Shown: positions 42,866 to 51,256 of the stretch, piece by piece
Numbering within the stretch: the stretch's first letter is position 1
Layout of the letters: the number at the start of each line of letters is the position of its first letter
Source of the DNA: Xylanibacter ruminicola
Lineage (GTDB): Bacteria > Bacteroidota > Bacteroidia > Bacteroidales > Bacteroidaceae
Assembly (NCBI GenBank): GCA_015060625.1
Contig: SUYC01000001.1
Span: 1-64,000, forward strand
Reading direction: 5' to 3'
Length of the DNA: 64,000 nt
Notes under the pieces: generated by a model
Told to the model about the DNA's origin: nothing
Seen by the model: only the letters and a program-made list of their open reading frames with translations
Database searches by the model: none
Made by a program: the position numbers and the translations under genes

Positions 42866-44233
42866 ATGGAACAAGTATTCAGTTACATCATCAGTCTTGG
42901 TGCATCAGTCATGATGCCTATCCTCTTTACTATTATAGGCCTTTGCATCGGATTGAAATTCGGAAAGTCTTTGAAATCAGGACTTTATGTGGGTGTTGGA
43001 TTTGTTGGCCTGGGCATCGTTACGGCCCTGCTGACTAACAACTTTGGTGACCCACTATCAGAAATCTCTCGTTTGTATCATCTTCAGCTTGGCGTGTTCG
43101 ACATGGGTTGGCCGGCTGCCGCTGCTGTGGCTTACAACACAGCCGTGGGCGCACTCATCATCCCCATCTGTCTGGGTGTGAACTTCCTGATGCTCATCAC
43201 CAAGACCACACGCACCGTTAATATCGACCTGTGGAACTACTGGCACTTCGCCTTTATTGGCGCTGTGGCCTATTTTGTGATGGACCAGAGTTTGGCATGG
43301 GGCTATTTCGCAGCCATCGTGTGCTATATCAACACCCTGGTGATGGCCGACCTCACAGCCCCCAAGTTCCAGGGCTACTACGAGGGTATGGAGGGTATCT
43401 CTATCCCACAGCCCTTTGTGCAGAGTTTCACACCGTTTGCCATGCTGATCAACAAAGGTCTCGACATGATTCCCGGCTTCTCTAAGTTGGATATTGATGC
43501 CGAGGGACTGAAGAAGAAGTTTGGCGTGCTTGGCGAGCCACTCGTGCTGGGTGTCATCGTGGGTGCGCTGATTGGTGCGCTGGCACAGCTCGACATCAAG
43601 AAGATACTCTTCCTGGGTGTCACCATGGGTGCTGTGATGGAGCTGATACCCCGTATCACCAAACTGTTTATCGACGGACTGATGCCTATCTCAGAGAAGA
43701 CCCAGGAGGTGGTGAAGAATAAGTTTAATGGCAAGAAAGTGTATATCGGCATGTCGCCAGCACTGGTCATCGGTCATCCCACCACACTGGTGGTATCGCT
43801 GTTGCTCATCCCCGTTACGCTGGGCTTGGCTGTAGTGCTTCCTGGCAACGAGTTTCTGCCCCTGGCCTCGCTGGCAGGTATGTTCTATGTGTTTGTGATG
43901 GTGCTCCCTTATACCAAGGGTAATGTAGTGAAGACCTTTATCGTAGGTTTGGTGGCCCTGGCCATCGGTCTGTGGTTTGTCACCGATATGGCACCAGCCT
44001 TCACCCAGGCTGCCCACACCGTGTTTGAGCAGACGGGCGACAACGCCGCCAAGATTCCTGAAGGCTTCGAGGCAGGCGCACTCGACTTCGCGTCGAGTCT
44101 GTTTGGCTGGACCATCTACAAGTGTGTCAACAATCTGCAGTGGGTAGGCATGGGCGTGCTCACCATCTTCACAGCAGGCATGATGTGGCTGAACCGCCAG
44201 CGTATCGTTGCCGACGAGAAGGCTGCGAAATAA
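42866..44233 (+). CDS. PTS galactitol-type IIC permease
   Basis: The 455-residue integral membrane protein matches the galactitol-type IIC family (MEQVFSYIISLGASVMMPIL then FTIIGLCIGLKFGKSLKSG, and later LTAPKFQGYYEGMEGISIP). It has about ten hydrophobic segments. Sugar-PTS IIC proteins normally act with IIA and IIB, none of which is nearby, so this may work as a stand-alone transporter. It is followed by kduI and an MFS transporter, so hexuronate or ketodeoxy-uronate uptake is a reasonable guess. The longer frame starts before the promoter and is not used. Confidence 0.85.
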   Translation: MEQVFSYIISLGASVMMPILFTIIGLCIGLKFGKSLKSGLYVGVGFVGLGIVTALLTNNFGDPLSEISRLYHLQLGVFDMGWPAAAAVAYNTAVGALIIPICLGVNFLMLITKTTRTVNIDLWNYWHFAFIGAVAYFVMDQSLAWGYFAAIVCYINTLVMADLTAPKFQGYYEGMEGISIPQPFVQSFTPFAMLINKGLDMIPGFSKLDIDAEGLKKKFGVLGEPLVLGVIVGALIGALAQLDIKKILFLGVTMGAVMELIPRITKLFIDGLMPISEKTQEVVKNKFNGKKVYIGMSPALVIGHPTTLVVSLLLIPVTLGLAVVLPGNEFLPLASLAGMFYVFVMVLPYTKGNVVKTFIVGLVALAIGLWFVTDMAPAFTQAAHTVFEQTGDNAAKIPEGFEAGALDFASSLFGWTIYKCVNNLQWVGMGVLTIFTAGMMWLNRQRIVADEKAAK

Positions 44234-44267
44234 TCATTGAGAATGGACAATTAATAATTAAATAACA

Positions 44268-45254
44268 ATGAAAAAATCGATTTTTACTTTGATGCTTATG
44301 GGAAATCTGATGACGGCCTTTGGCCAGCAGAACATGACGTTCCAGACGGCTTGTCACCCAGCCGATGTGAAACACTATGACACGCAGACGCTGCGCGACC
44401 GTTTTGTGATGGAGAAGGTGATGTCACCCGATGAGATTAACCTGACTTATTCGTACTATGACCGTTTTATCTACGGAGGCGCTATGCCTGTGAGCAAGGA
44501 TCTGAAACTGGAGACCCATCCACAGTTGCGTGCCGACTATTTCATGCGCAATCGCGAGCTTGGTATCATCAATACTGGTGGTCCTGGTGTGGTGATTGTC
44601 GATGGTCAGGAGTATCCTTTAGGCTATAGCGAGGCCCTCTACGTGGGTCGCGGCTGGCTGGGTAAGGACAAGAAGGGTAATGATATCGACTCCAACAAGG
44701 AGGTCATCTTCCGTTCCAAGGATGCCAAGAATCCTGCCAAGTTCTACCTGAACAGTGCCACAGCCCACCAGCACTATAAGACCCAGTGGGTGACACTCGA
44801 CGGTCGTAAGAACGGTAAGGTGCAGAGTCTGAAGGCAGTAATCATTGGTACCAAAGAGAAACCCTTAGGCACCAAGGCTGAGAGCAATCAGCGCACTATC
44901 AACCAGCTCATTGTTAACACCGCACTCGAAGAAGGCCCCTGCCAGTTGCAGATGGGACTGACCCAGTTGCAGGAGGGTAGCGTATGGAACACCATGCCAC
45001 CTCACACCCACGGTCGCCGTATCGAGGCCTACTACTATTTCAATCTGCCTGAGGGCCAGCAGGTGAGCCATATCATGGGCGAGCCTCAGGAGACCCGTGT
45101 GGTATGGCTCAAGAACGAGCAGGCCATCATGAGTCCCGAGTGGAGCATCCACTGTGCTTCAGCCACCTATTACTATACCTTTATCTGGGGTATGGCAGGT
45201 GAGAATCTGAACTATAACGATAAGGATAATATCGAAGTGAATGACCTTAGATAA
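44268..45254 (+). CDS. kduI: 5-dehydro-4-deoxy-D-glucuronate isomerase with a signal peptide
   Basis: The 328-residue protein matches KduI, which isomerises DKI to DKII in pectin and glycosaminoglycan breakdown. Cupin metal motifs are visible in [16 protein letters not shown] (His-x-His and Glu), and [20 protein letters not shown] carries further conserved residues. It begins with [20 protein letters not shown], a strong signal-peptide pattern not seen in typical cytoplasmic KduI. A start at the Met 23 (44334) would give a cytoplasmic form of normal length. Its presence with transporters fits uronate use. Confidence 0.88.
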   Translation: MKKSIFTLMLMGNLMTAFGQQNMTFQTACHPADVKHYDTQTLRDRFVMEKVMSPDEINLTYSYYDRFIYGGAMPVSKDLKLETHPQLRADYFMRNRELGIINTGGPGVVIVDGQEYPLGYSEALYVGRGWLGKDKKGNDIDSNKEVIFRSKDAKNPAKFYLNSATAHQHYKTQWVTLDGRKNGKVQSLKAVIIGTKEKPLGTKAESNQRTINQLIVNTALEEGPCQLQMGLTQLQEGSVWNTMPPHTHGRRIEAYYYFNLPEGQQVSHIMGEPQETRVVWLKNEQAIMSPEWSIHCASATYYYTFIWGMAGENLNYNDKDNIEVNDLR

Positions 45255-45277
45255 TTAAACTTTGAAGATTGAGCTTT

Positions 45278-46732
45278 ATGACTCCTGTACAAACTACGAA
45301 AATGTCCAACTTCCGTTGGGTGATCTGTGCGCTGCTGTTCCTGGCAACCACAGTCAATTATATGGACCGACAGGTTCTGTCGCTAACGTGGAAAGATTTT
45401 ATTGCGGTTGACTTCCATTGGACCGATGCCGACTATGGTAAGATTACCGGTTGGTTCTCGCTCTTCTATGCCATTGCCAACCTGTTCTCTGGTAAGTTCA
45501 TCGACTGGATGGGCACTAAGAAGGGGTATCTCATTGCCATATTCGTGTGGAGCACTGGTGCTGTGCTGCATGCCGGGTGTGGCTGGGTGGCCATGAATAT
45601 CGAGGGCTATGACAGTATCGAGGCACTGCGTGCCGTTCAGGCTGGTAGCGATGCGGCTGTGGCCATAGCCACCGTATCGGTATGGCTGTTCCTCTCTTGT
45701 CGTATGATTCTGGCTGTGGGTGAGGCAGGCAACTTCCCTGCTGCCATCAAGGCCACTGCCGAGTACTTCCCCAAGAAGGACCGTGCTTTCTCTACCTCTA
45801 TCTTTAATAGTGGTGCCTCTGTAGGTGCGCTGGCCGCCCCTGCCACCATCCCCCTGTTGGCCCGTGCCTGGGGATGGGAGATGGCGTTTGTCATCATCGG
45901 TGTGCTGGGTTATGTGTGGATGGGGCTCTGGATGTGGCTCTACGAAAAGCCCCGTGCCAATAAGCGTGTCAACCAGGCAGAGTTGAACTATATCGAGCAG
46001 GACAACGACCTGGCCGACGTGCAGAACCGCGATGAGGTGAAGGAGGAGAAGGCCATACCTTTCTATAAGTGCTTCACTTATCGCCAGACATGGGCTTTCC
46101 TCGTGGGTAAGTTCATGACCGATGGTGTGTGGTGGTTCTTCCTGTTCTGGGCACCAGCCTACTTCAGCGACCAGTATGGCTATACTTCCGACTCAGCCAT
46201 GGGTATTGCGCTCATCTTCACGCTCTACCTCATCGTCACCGTGCTCTCTATTGGTGGCGGCTATCTGCCCACTTACTTTGTGGATAAGAAGGGTATGAAC
46301 CCCTATCTGGGTCGTATGCGTGCCATGCTGATATTTGCTTGTTTCCCAGTGCTTGGCTTGCTGGCTCAGCCCTTGGGTGCCTACAGCGCATGGTGGCCAG
46401 CCATCCTGATTGGTCTGCTGGGTGCAGGTCATCAGGCTTGGAGTGCCAACCTCTTCTCAACCATTGGCGACATGTTCCCCAAGAGCACCATTGGTACTAT
46501 TGTAGGTTTGGGCACGATGACAGGCGGCTTCGGCTCGATGGCCATCAACATGGGTTCGGGTGAGTTCTTCACCTGGGCAGCCGCTCAGGGCGCAGGATTC
46601 CAGTTCTTCGGGTTCGAAGGTAAGCCTGCTGCCTACATGGTAGTGTTCTGCATCTGTGCTGTGGCCTACCTGATAGGTTGGGTTATCATGAAGGCCCTCG
46701 TGCCAAAGTACAAACCTATCGTTGTGGAATAA
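45278..46732 (+). CDS. MFS transporter, hexuronate (ExuT) type
   Basis: The 484-residue protein has 12 predicted helices. It opens VNYMDRQVLSLTWKDFIAVD, the ExuT/UhpC-type motif, and includes the loop GKFIDWMGTKKGYL and the PAAIKATAEYFPKKDRAFSTSI segment of anion:cation symporters. It likely brings hexuronates across the inner membrane. It directly follows kduI, and together with the IIC gives two different transporters for one pathway. Start at the ATG is preferred to the TTG nine bases before. Confidence 0.85.
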   Translation: MTPVQTTKMSNFRWVICALLFLATTVNYMDRQVLSLTWKDFIAVDFHWTDADYGKITGWFSLFYAIANLFSGKFIDWMGTKKGYLIAIFVWSTGAVLHAGCGWVAMNIEGYDSIEALRAVQAGSDAAVAIATVSVWLFLSCRMILAVGEAGNFPAAIKATAEYFPKKDRAFSTSIFNSGASVGALAAPATIPLLARAWGWEMAFVIIGVLGYVWMGLWMWLYEKPRANKRVNQAELNYIEQDNDLADVQNRDEVKEEKAIPFYKCFTYRQTWAFLVGKFMTDGVWWFFLFWAPAYFSDQYGYTSDSAMGIALIFTLYLIVTVLSIGGGYLPTYFVDKKGMNPYLGRMRAMLIFACFPVLGLLAQPLGAYSAWWPAILIGLLGAGHQAWSANLFSTIGDMFPKSTIGTIVGLGTMTGGFGSMAINMGSGEFFTWAAAQGAGFQFFGFEGKPAAYMVVFCICAVAYLIGWVIMKALVPKYKPIVVE

Positions 46733-46743
46733 TCATATAAAAT

Positions 46744-46778
46744 CAAGGGTTTCTCAATCGAGAAACCCTTGTTTTTTT
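46744..46778. terminator. Terminator overlapping the nitroreductase coding end
   Basis: Perfect 12-bp arms (46744-46755 and 46760-46771) enclose AATC and run into TTTTTTT on the plus strand. The right arm also encodes the last residues of the nitroreductase on the minus strand, and the minus-strand stop (46754-46756) lies in the left arm. Confidence 0.85.
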
Positions 46779-47494
46779 AATGCCTCGATGAGGCCGGCCG
46801 ACATCGCTTCGTTGTCTTTCTTGGTGTAGCGGATATCGGTGAAAATCTGGGCCAGCGTTTCTTTGTTGTTGATACGCACAAAGTTCTGGTTCTCCTCCAG
46901 GCTCTCCTTATTATTATAATAGGTGTCGATGTCGGCGGCTGTGTAGTCGTGATAGGTGTCGTGATGCACAAAACTCTCCATCGGCAATCGGTCGCTCAGC
47001 GCAGGTTCTTCGGCTGGCCAACCAACGGTGAGTGTGGCCACAGGCATCACCAGCTTAGGCAACTGCAACACGTCGATAATCTGCTGAGGCTGATACACGG
47101 TGGTGCCCAGATAGCAGTAGCCCAAGCCCTCTTCGTCCATCAGGTTGCACAGTGTCTGGGTGTAGAGCAGTGCGTCAGTAGCCGCATTGATAAACGACAG
47201 GAAGTTGTCGTAGCCCGGCTCGGCCTTTCGACAGCGTGCCCAGGTGCTGGTACGGTTAAAATCGGCGCAGATGGTAAGCACCACCGGTGCCTGTTTCACC
47301 ATCGGCTGGTTGAAATGTGCTGGCGAAAGCTTGGCTTTCAGTTCCTCCGCTCGCGTCACCACCACACTGTAGAGCTGCAGGTTGCCCATGGTCTGGGTGC
47401 GTGCGGCCTCGTTCATCAGGCGGTTCAGCAACTCATCGCTCACCTGCTCGGTAGAGTATTTTCTGATGGTTCTTCGTGTCAATAAATGCTTCAT
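46754..47494 (-). CDS. Nitroreductase family protein
   Basis: The 246-residue protein has the nitroreductase fold: MKHLLTRRTIRKYSTEQVSD at the N-terminus (the Arg-Arg-Thr/Ser-Ile-Arg FMN-contact pattern), NEAARTQTMGNLQLYSVVVT, and a FMN-binding C-terminal GYCYLGTTVYQPQQIIDVLQ. It uses FMN and NAD(P)H to reduce an unidentified acceptor. It is divergent from the NrdJ-like gene, with clear promoters for both between them (47543-47580). The longer frame to 47587 runs across its promoter. Confidence 0.85.
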   Translation of the reverse strand: MKHLLTRRTIRKYSTEQVSDELLNRLMNEAARTQTMGNLQLYSVVVTRAEELKAKLSPAHFNQPMVKQAPVVLTICADFNRTSTWARCRKAEPGYDNFLSFINAATDALLYTQTLCNLMDEEGLGYCYLGTTVYQPQQIIDVLQLPKLVMPVATLTVGWPAEEPALSDRLPMESFVHHDTYHDYTAADIDTYYNNKESLEENQNFVRINNKETLAQIFTDIRYTKKDNEAMSAGLIEALKKQGFLD

Positions 47495-47542
47495 ATTTCT
47501 AATTTTGCTTATAAATATCTGGTAATTTGTAAGATTTGGTTG

Positions 47543-47580
47543 CAAAAATACAAATATTTCGGCAAATTTATCTAACTTTG
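47543..47580. promoter_or_regulatory. Divergent promoters of nitroreductase and NrdJ-like gene
   Basis: The minus-strand -7 box TATTTTTG is at 47543-47550 and the plus-strand TAACTTTG at 47573-47580. The two starts are 48 and 20 bases away respectively, so a regulator binding between them would affect both. Confidence 0.55.
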
Positions 47581-47599
47581 CACGCAAAAATAGTTAGAT

Positions 47600-48289
47600 A
47601 TGGAAGAAAACTTGCGTAGTGAACTTGTTGAACGTATAGCTCACAGTCTGACAGCCATTGGTCAGCATGGTGATGCCACTCTTACCGTAGAGCGCGTGGC
47701 AGGCATTCTCAATCAGTGCCTCAATTCGGTTCCGGCCGATGATGCTGAGTTGCTGCTCTCGTTGGCCGGTAGGGCGTTCGATATCTTCATGTCGGGCTGT
47801 CGCCCTGAGGTGACCGAAGTGCGCCCCAAGGTGTTGGAGTGCGACGTGGTGCGTTTCCAGAATAACCGTGAAAAATGGGTGGCTTTGGTAGGACTGCTGA
47901 ATGGCTATCCTTACGAGATATTTACAGGATTGGCCGACGACGAGGATGGTATCGTGCTGCCCAAAACCGTTACAACGGGTAAAATCATCAAGCAGATGAA
48001 CCCCGATGGCACCAAGCGCTATGATTTCCAGTTCGAAAACCGTCGTGGCTACAAAACCACCGTCGAGGGTCTCTCTGAGAAGTTCAACCCCGAGTACTGG
48101 AACTATGCCAAGCTTATTTCGGGTGTGCTGCGCTATCGCATGCCTATCGAGCATGTGATTAAACTGGTGGCTTCGCTCTCGCTCAAAGATGAGAGTATCA
48201 ATACTTGGAAAACGGGTGTTGAGCGTGCGCTGAAGAAGTATGCGCCAGGCGCTGACGAAGACGTAGAGATTGAAGAATTGAAGAATTGA
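47600..48289 (+). CDS. Stand-alone NrdJ C-terminal domain protein
   Basis: Residues 60-215 match the C-terminal domain of B12-dependent (class II) ribonucleotide reductase NrdJ: VVRFQNNREKWVALVGLLNG, PYEIFTGLADDEDGIVLPK, RYDFQFENRRGYKTTVEGLS and ESINTWKTGVERALKKY. The 10-stranded catalytic barrel with the active cysteines and thiyl site is absent, and the final Cys-rich tail is replaced by an acidic end. The first 60 residues are unrelated. With its own promoter and ATG it looks like a real gene and may bind or regulate a reductase. Confidence 0.65.
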   Translation: MEENLRSELVERIAHSLTAIGQHGDATLTVERVAGILNQCLNSVPADDAELLLSLAGRAFDIFMSGCRPEVTEVRPKVLECDVVRFQNNREKWVALVGLLNGYPYEIFTGLADDEDGIVLPKTVTTGKIIKQMNPDGTKRYDFQFENRRGYKTTVEGLSEKFNPEYWNYAKLISGVLRYRMPIEHVIKLVASLSLKDESINTWKTGVERALKKYAPGADEDVEIEELKN

Positions 48290-48300
48290 AAAATTGGAGA
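48270..48300 (+). repeat. ATTGAAGA/ATTGAAAA simple repeat
   Basis: Three to four copies of an eight-base unit span the NrdJ-like stop and the folB TTG start. Confidence 0.6.
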
Positions 48301-48653
48301 CATATATATTTATACGCGAGGCCCGCTTTTATGCCTTTCATGGGGTGATGCCTCAGGAGACACAGGTGGGCGGCGAGTTCTTAGTTAGCTTGCGCGTGGG
48401 TTATCCCTTTCAGGCTGCTATGGAGAGCGACGATGTTGCAGATACATTAAACTATGCCGAGCTGTTTCAGTTGGTCAAGCAGCAGATGGATATCCCCTCC
48501 AAACTGCTCGAACATGTGGCAGGACGTATCGTCGAAACCATTCAGTCTCAATATCCCAAGGTGACGAGCATTCATCTCAAAATCACCAAGAAAAATCCTC
48601 CGATGGGTGCCGACTGCCAAGGTGCTGGGGTGGAGGTGAATTGGGAAAGGTAA
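48294..48653 (+). CDS. folB: Dihydroneopterin aldolase
   Basis: The 119-residue enzyme makes 6-hydroxymethyl-dihydropterin in folate synthesis. It begins TYIFIREARFYAFHGVMPQE (the AxHG pterin-binding pattern), includes VADTLNYAELFQLVKQ with the catalytic-site Tyr/Glu region, and ends in SIHLKITKKNPPMGADCQGA with the Lys. Length is normal. No ATG is available: translation seems to start at TTG, five bases after the upstream stop and inside a repeat. Confidence 0.9.
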   Translation: METYIFIREARFYAFHGVMPQETQVGGEFLVSLRVGYPFQAAMESDDVADTLNYAELFQLVKQQMDIPSKLLEHVAGRIVETIQSQYPKVTSIHLKITKKNPPMGADCQGAGVEVNWER

Positions 48654-48786
48654 AAGGGTAAAAAGGTAAAAAAGTAAAAGGGTAAAAAAGAAAATATAGT
48701 AACGTGAAGTGTATGATGAATATAAATAAGGTGATGGGTTTGGTAAAGGTGTTTTTATTCTTTTACCTTTTTACCTTTTTACCTTT
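48654..48786. repeat. 27-bp GGTAAAA inverted repeat around the amidase start
   Basis: 48654-48680 and 48760-48786 are inverse complements with 25 of 27 matches. The left arm begins directly after folB stop and the right arm encodes part of the amidase signal peptide. Pairing in RNA would enclose the start codon. Confidence 0.7.
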
Positions 48787-49999
48787 ATTTGCAGCTGGTA
48801 AGGATAACTTTACACTGGTGATCGATGCTGGTCATGGTGGTCACGATACTGGTGCACAAGGTGCCATCTCGAAGGAGAAGAACCTCACGCTGAAGTATGC
48901 TCTGGCCTTTGGCCGTATGGTGGAGCAGAACTGTCCCGACGTGCGTGTGATCTATACCCGTAAGACAGATAAGTTTGTAGAGTTGTACCGTCGTGCCGAG
49001 ATAGCCAATCAGGCCAAGGCCGACTTGTTTATCTCCATCCATATCAATGCCTTGCCAAAGGGTAGGGTGGCGCGTGGTTTCCAAACCTACACCCTGGGCA
49101 CCAGCAAGCGTACGGGAAAGCAGACGGGCGTGCTGCAGAACTTGGAGGTGGCCAAGCGCGAGAACTCGGTCATCTTTATGGAGAAAGACTATCAGCAAAC
49201 CTATCATGGCTACGATCCCAACTCGCCCGAGAGCGACATCATGTTCGAGTTTATACAGGATAAGAACATGGAGAACAGCGTAGAGCTGGCCAAATACATG
49301 CAGCGCTATGTGTGCCAGGCCACAGGCCGTCAGGATATGGGTGCCCAGCAGGATAATCTGGCTGTGCTGCGCCTCTCGTCGATGCCTGGTGCACTGCTGG
49401 AGCTGGGCTTTATCTCTACCCGCGACGAGGAGGAATTCATGAATTCGCAGCGCGCTGAGACCCTCTATGCCACAGGTATGTTTAATGCCTTTCTGAACTA
49501 TCGCAAGCGTCATGGTGGCAACATCACCATCCCTTATAAAAAGATTGATGAGCCCGAGCCCAGGCTGGCCCCAGTGGTGCGAGTGCCCGAGCCAATCGTC
49601 GAGGAGCCCCCTGTTGAGGAGGCCAGAGTAGAACCCGTTGAGGTGCGCCAGGTTAACGAGCCTGCCCTGCCCGTTGTCGAGTCGCAGGTTAAAGCCGAGT
49701 CGAAGCCTGTTGCAGCAGCTGCCACTACCGATGCCCCAGTGTTTAAGGTGCAGATACTCTCCAGCTCGTCGAAGCTCAAACCAGGCGATGCCCGTTTCAA
49801 GGGCTTGAGCGATGTCGATTCGTATCGCGATGGTGGCATGTATAAGTACACCGTTGGCGCATCAACCGACTACAATGCCATCTACCGCTTGCGCAAACAG
49901 GTGGCTGCCACCATCCCCGAGGCGTTTATCGTTGCCTTTAAGGGCGGACAGCGTATGGATGTGAATGCGGCTATCCGCGAGTTTAAGTCGAAGAAATAA
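48713..49999 (+). CDS. N-acetylmuramoyl-L-alanine amidase with SPOR domain
   Basis: From the ATG at 48713 the protein has 428 residues. A signal peptide (to about LPLFAAG) is followed by an amidase_3 domain: IDAGHGGHDTGAQGAISKEK (zinc His), AEIANQAKADLFISIHINAL (second His) and LLELGFISTRDEEEF with the catalytic Glu. A Pro/Glu/Val-rich linker leads to a C-terminal SPOR domain (FKVQILSSSSKLKPGDARFK). It cuts peptide stems from peptidoglycan in the periplasm, probably at division. A GTG at 48704 is a possible earlier start. Confidence 0.9.
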   Translation: MMNINKVMGLVKVFLFFYLFTFLPLFAAGKDNFTLVIDAGHGGHDTGAQGAISKEKNLTLKYALAFGRMVEQNCPDVRVIYTRKTDKFVELYRRAEIANQAKADLFISIHINALPKGRVARGFQTYTLGTSKRTGKQTGVLQNLEVAKRENSVIFMEKDYQQTYHGYDPNSPESDIMFEFIQDKNMENSVELAKYMQRYVCQATGRQDMGAQQDNLAVLRLSSMPGALLELGFISTRDEEEFMNSQRAETLYATGMFNAFLNYRKRHGGNITIPYKKIDEPEPRLAPVVRVPEPIVEEPPVEEARVEPVEVRQVNEPALPVVESQVKAESKPVAAAATTDAPVFKVQILSSSSKLKPGDARFKGLSDVDSYRDGGMYKYTVGASTDYNAIYRLRKQVAATIPEAFIVAFKGGQRMDVNAAIREFKSKK

Positions 50000-50015
50000 T
50001 TTTAAGCTATAAGAT

Positions 50016-50918
50016 ATGAAAAAGTTTTCAAAAGAAATTCAGATTGCCTTGGTGGCCGTTGCCGGCCTGCTGGTGCTCTATTTTGGTTTGCACTTCTTGA
50101 AGGGAATGACGCTGTTTTCTGGCGACAACAAATATTATGTAAAGTTCAAGGATGTCAGCGGTTTGTCGGTGGCCAGTCCTATCTTTGCCAACGGCTATCG
50201 TGTAGGCGTGGTCGAGGATGTGGTGTTCGATTATGAGAACACCAACGAGATTGTGGCCACCATCGGTGTTGATCCCCAGCTGAGTGTGCCCCAGGGCAGT
50301 CGTGCCGAGATAGCCACCGACCTGATGGGTAATGTAAAGGTGCTGCTGGTATTAGGCGATGCAGCTACTGGCATGGTGGCTCCTGGCGATACCATCGCAG
50401 GTGGTCAGCAGGTAGGCGCAATGGGTAAGGCAGCCGATATGATTCCTACAGTGCAGCAGATGCTGCCCAAGCTCGACTCTATCCTGGCCAGTGTGAACGC
50501 GCTGCTGGCCGACCCAGCCATAGCCCACTCGCTGCACAACGTGGACCAGATCACAGCCGACCTCACGCGCACCTCGCACGACCTGAGCCAGCTCACAGCC
50601 TCGCTCAATCGTCAGATGCCCCAGATGCTGAAGAATGCCGATGGCGTGCTGGCCAACACCAATCAGATTACCAAGGATATCAGCAATCTGGATATTGCCA
50701 CTACGATGGCAAGTGTTAACACCACGCTGAAGAATGTAGAGCAGATGACTGCCACACTGAACAGTCGCGAGGGAACCCTTGGTTTGCTGATGCGCGATCC
50801 AGGTTTGTACTATAACCTCAACAGCACCATGATGCATGCCGACTCGCTGATGATTGATTTAAAGCAACATCCAAAACGCTATGTTCACTTCTCAGTTTTT
50901 GGCAAGAAGGATAGGTAA
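50016..50918 (+). CDS. MCE-domain lipid-transport protein (MlaD-like)
   Basis: The 300-residue protein has one N-terminal transmembrane helix (IALVAVAGLLVLYFGLHFLK), an MCE domain (YYVKFKDVSGLSVASPIFAN then GYRVGVVEDV) and a long C-terminal helical region with repeats such as MPQMLKNADGVLANTNQITK. MCE proteins form hexameric rings or tubes that carry lipids between membranes. Its permease and ATPase partners are not here. It lies 16 bases after the amidase gene. Confidence 0.88.
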   Translation: MKKFSKEIQIALVAVAGLLVLYFGLHFLKGMTLFSGDNKYYVKFKDVSGLSVASPIFANGYRVGVVEDVVFDYENTNEIVATIGVDPQLSVPQGSRAEIATDLMGNVKVLLVLGDAATGMVAPGDTIAGGQQVGAMGKAADMIPTVQQMLPKLDSILASVNALLADPAIAHSLHNVDQITADLTRTSHDLSQLTASLNRQMPQMLKNADGVLANTNQITKDISNLDIATTMASVNTTLKNVEQMTATLNSREGTLGLLMRDPGLYYNLNSTMMHADSLMIDLKQHPKRYVHFSVFGKKDR

Positions 50919-50944
50919 TATAGATTTTGTCTAAATAATACCTG

Positions 50945-50986
50945 GCAGTTGCGCTTACGTTTTTTGTAGCTCAACTGCTATTTTTT
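50945..50986 (+). terminator. Terminator after the MCE gene
   Basis: GCAGTTG (50945-50951) pairs with CAACTGC (50972-50978) and is followed by TATTTTTTG. The 20-base loop is long, so strength is uncertain. Confidence 0.5.
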
Positions 50987-51073
50987 GTGTGTTCGCACAC
51001 GTGTAAGTGCTTGATTTTCAGGTGCTGTGGTGTTTGCAAATGCTTGAAAGTAGTGCTACTTCTGTGAAACACC
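50987..51073. other. Hairpin cluster upstream of dnaA
   Basis: GTGTG-TTCG-CACAC (50987-51000) is a tetraloop hairpin. It is followed by a two-step stem: GGTGTTT (51029-51035) with AAACACC (51067-51073), enclosing AAGTAG-TG-CTACTT (51048-51061). This is the rest of the 338-base gap before dnaA; no gene is seen. Confidence 0.5.
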
Positions 51074-51134
51074 GTAACTATCATGTTTTTAGGTGGTTAT
51101 GAAAATCTGTACACACGTTTGGTTATTTGGCCGA

Positions 51135-51166
51135 TTTGGAAGTTTTAAAAAAATGTCTTACCTTTG
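51135..51166 (+). promoter_or_regulatory. dnaA promoter
   Basis: TTTG (51135-51138) and TACCTTTG (51159-51166) are 20 bases apart. The leader to the ATG is about 85 bases. Confidence 0.7.
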
Positions 51167-51256
51167 CAGTCGCAATAGGAAATAGCAATTATAAACTCTA
51201 CAAGCCAAAGTCTTGTAATCAGTTTGTTTTAAAATAGAAATAAGTAACATTCGCCA

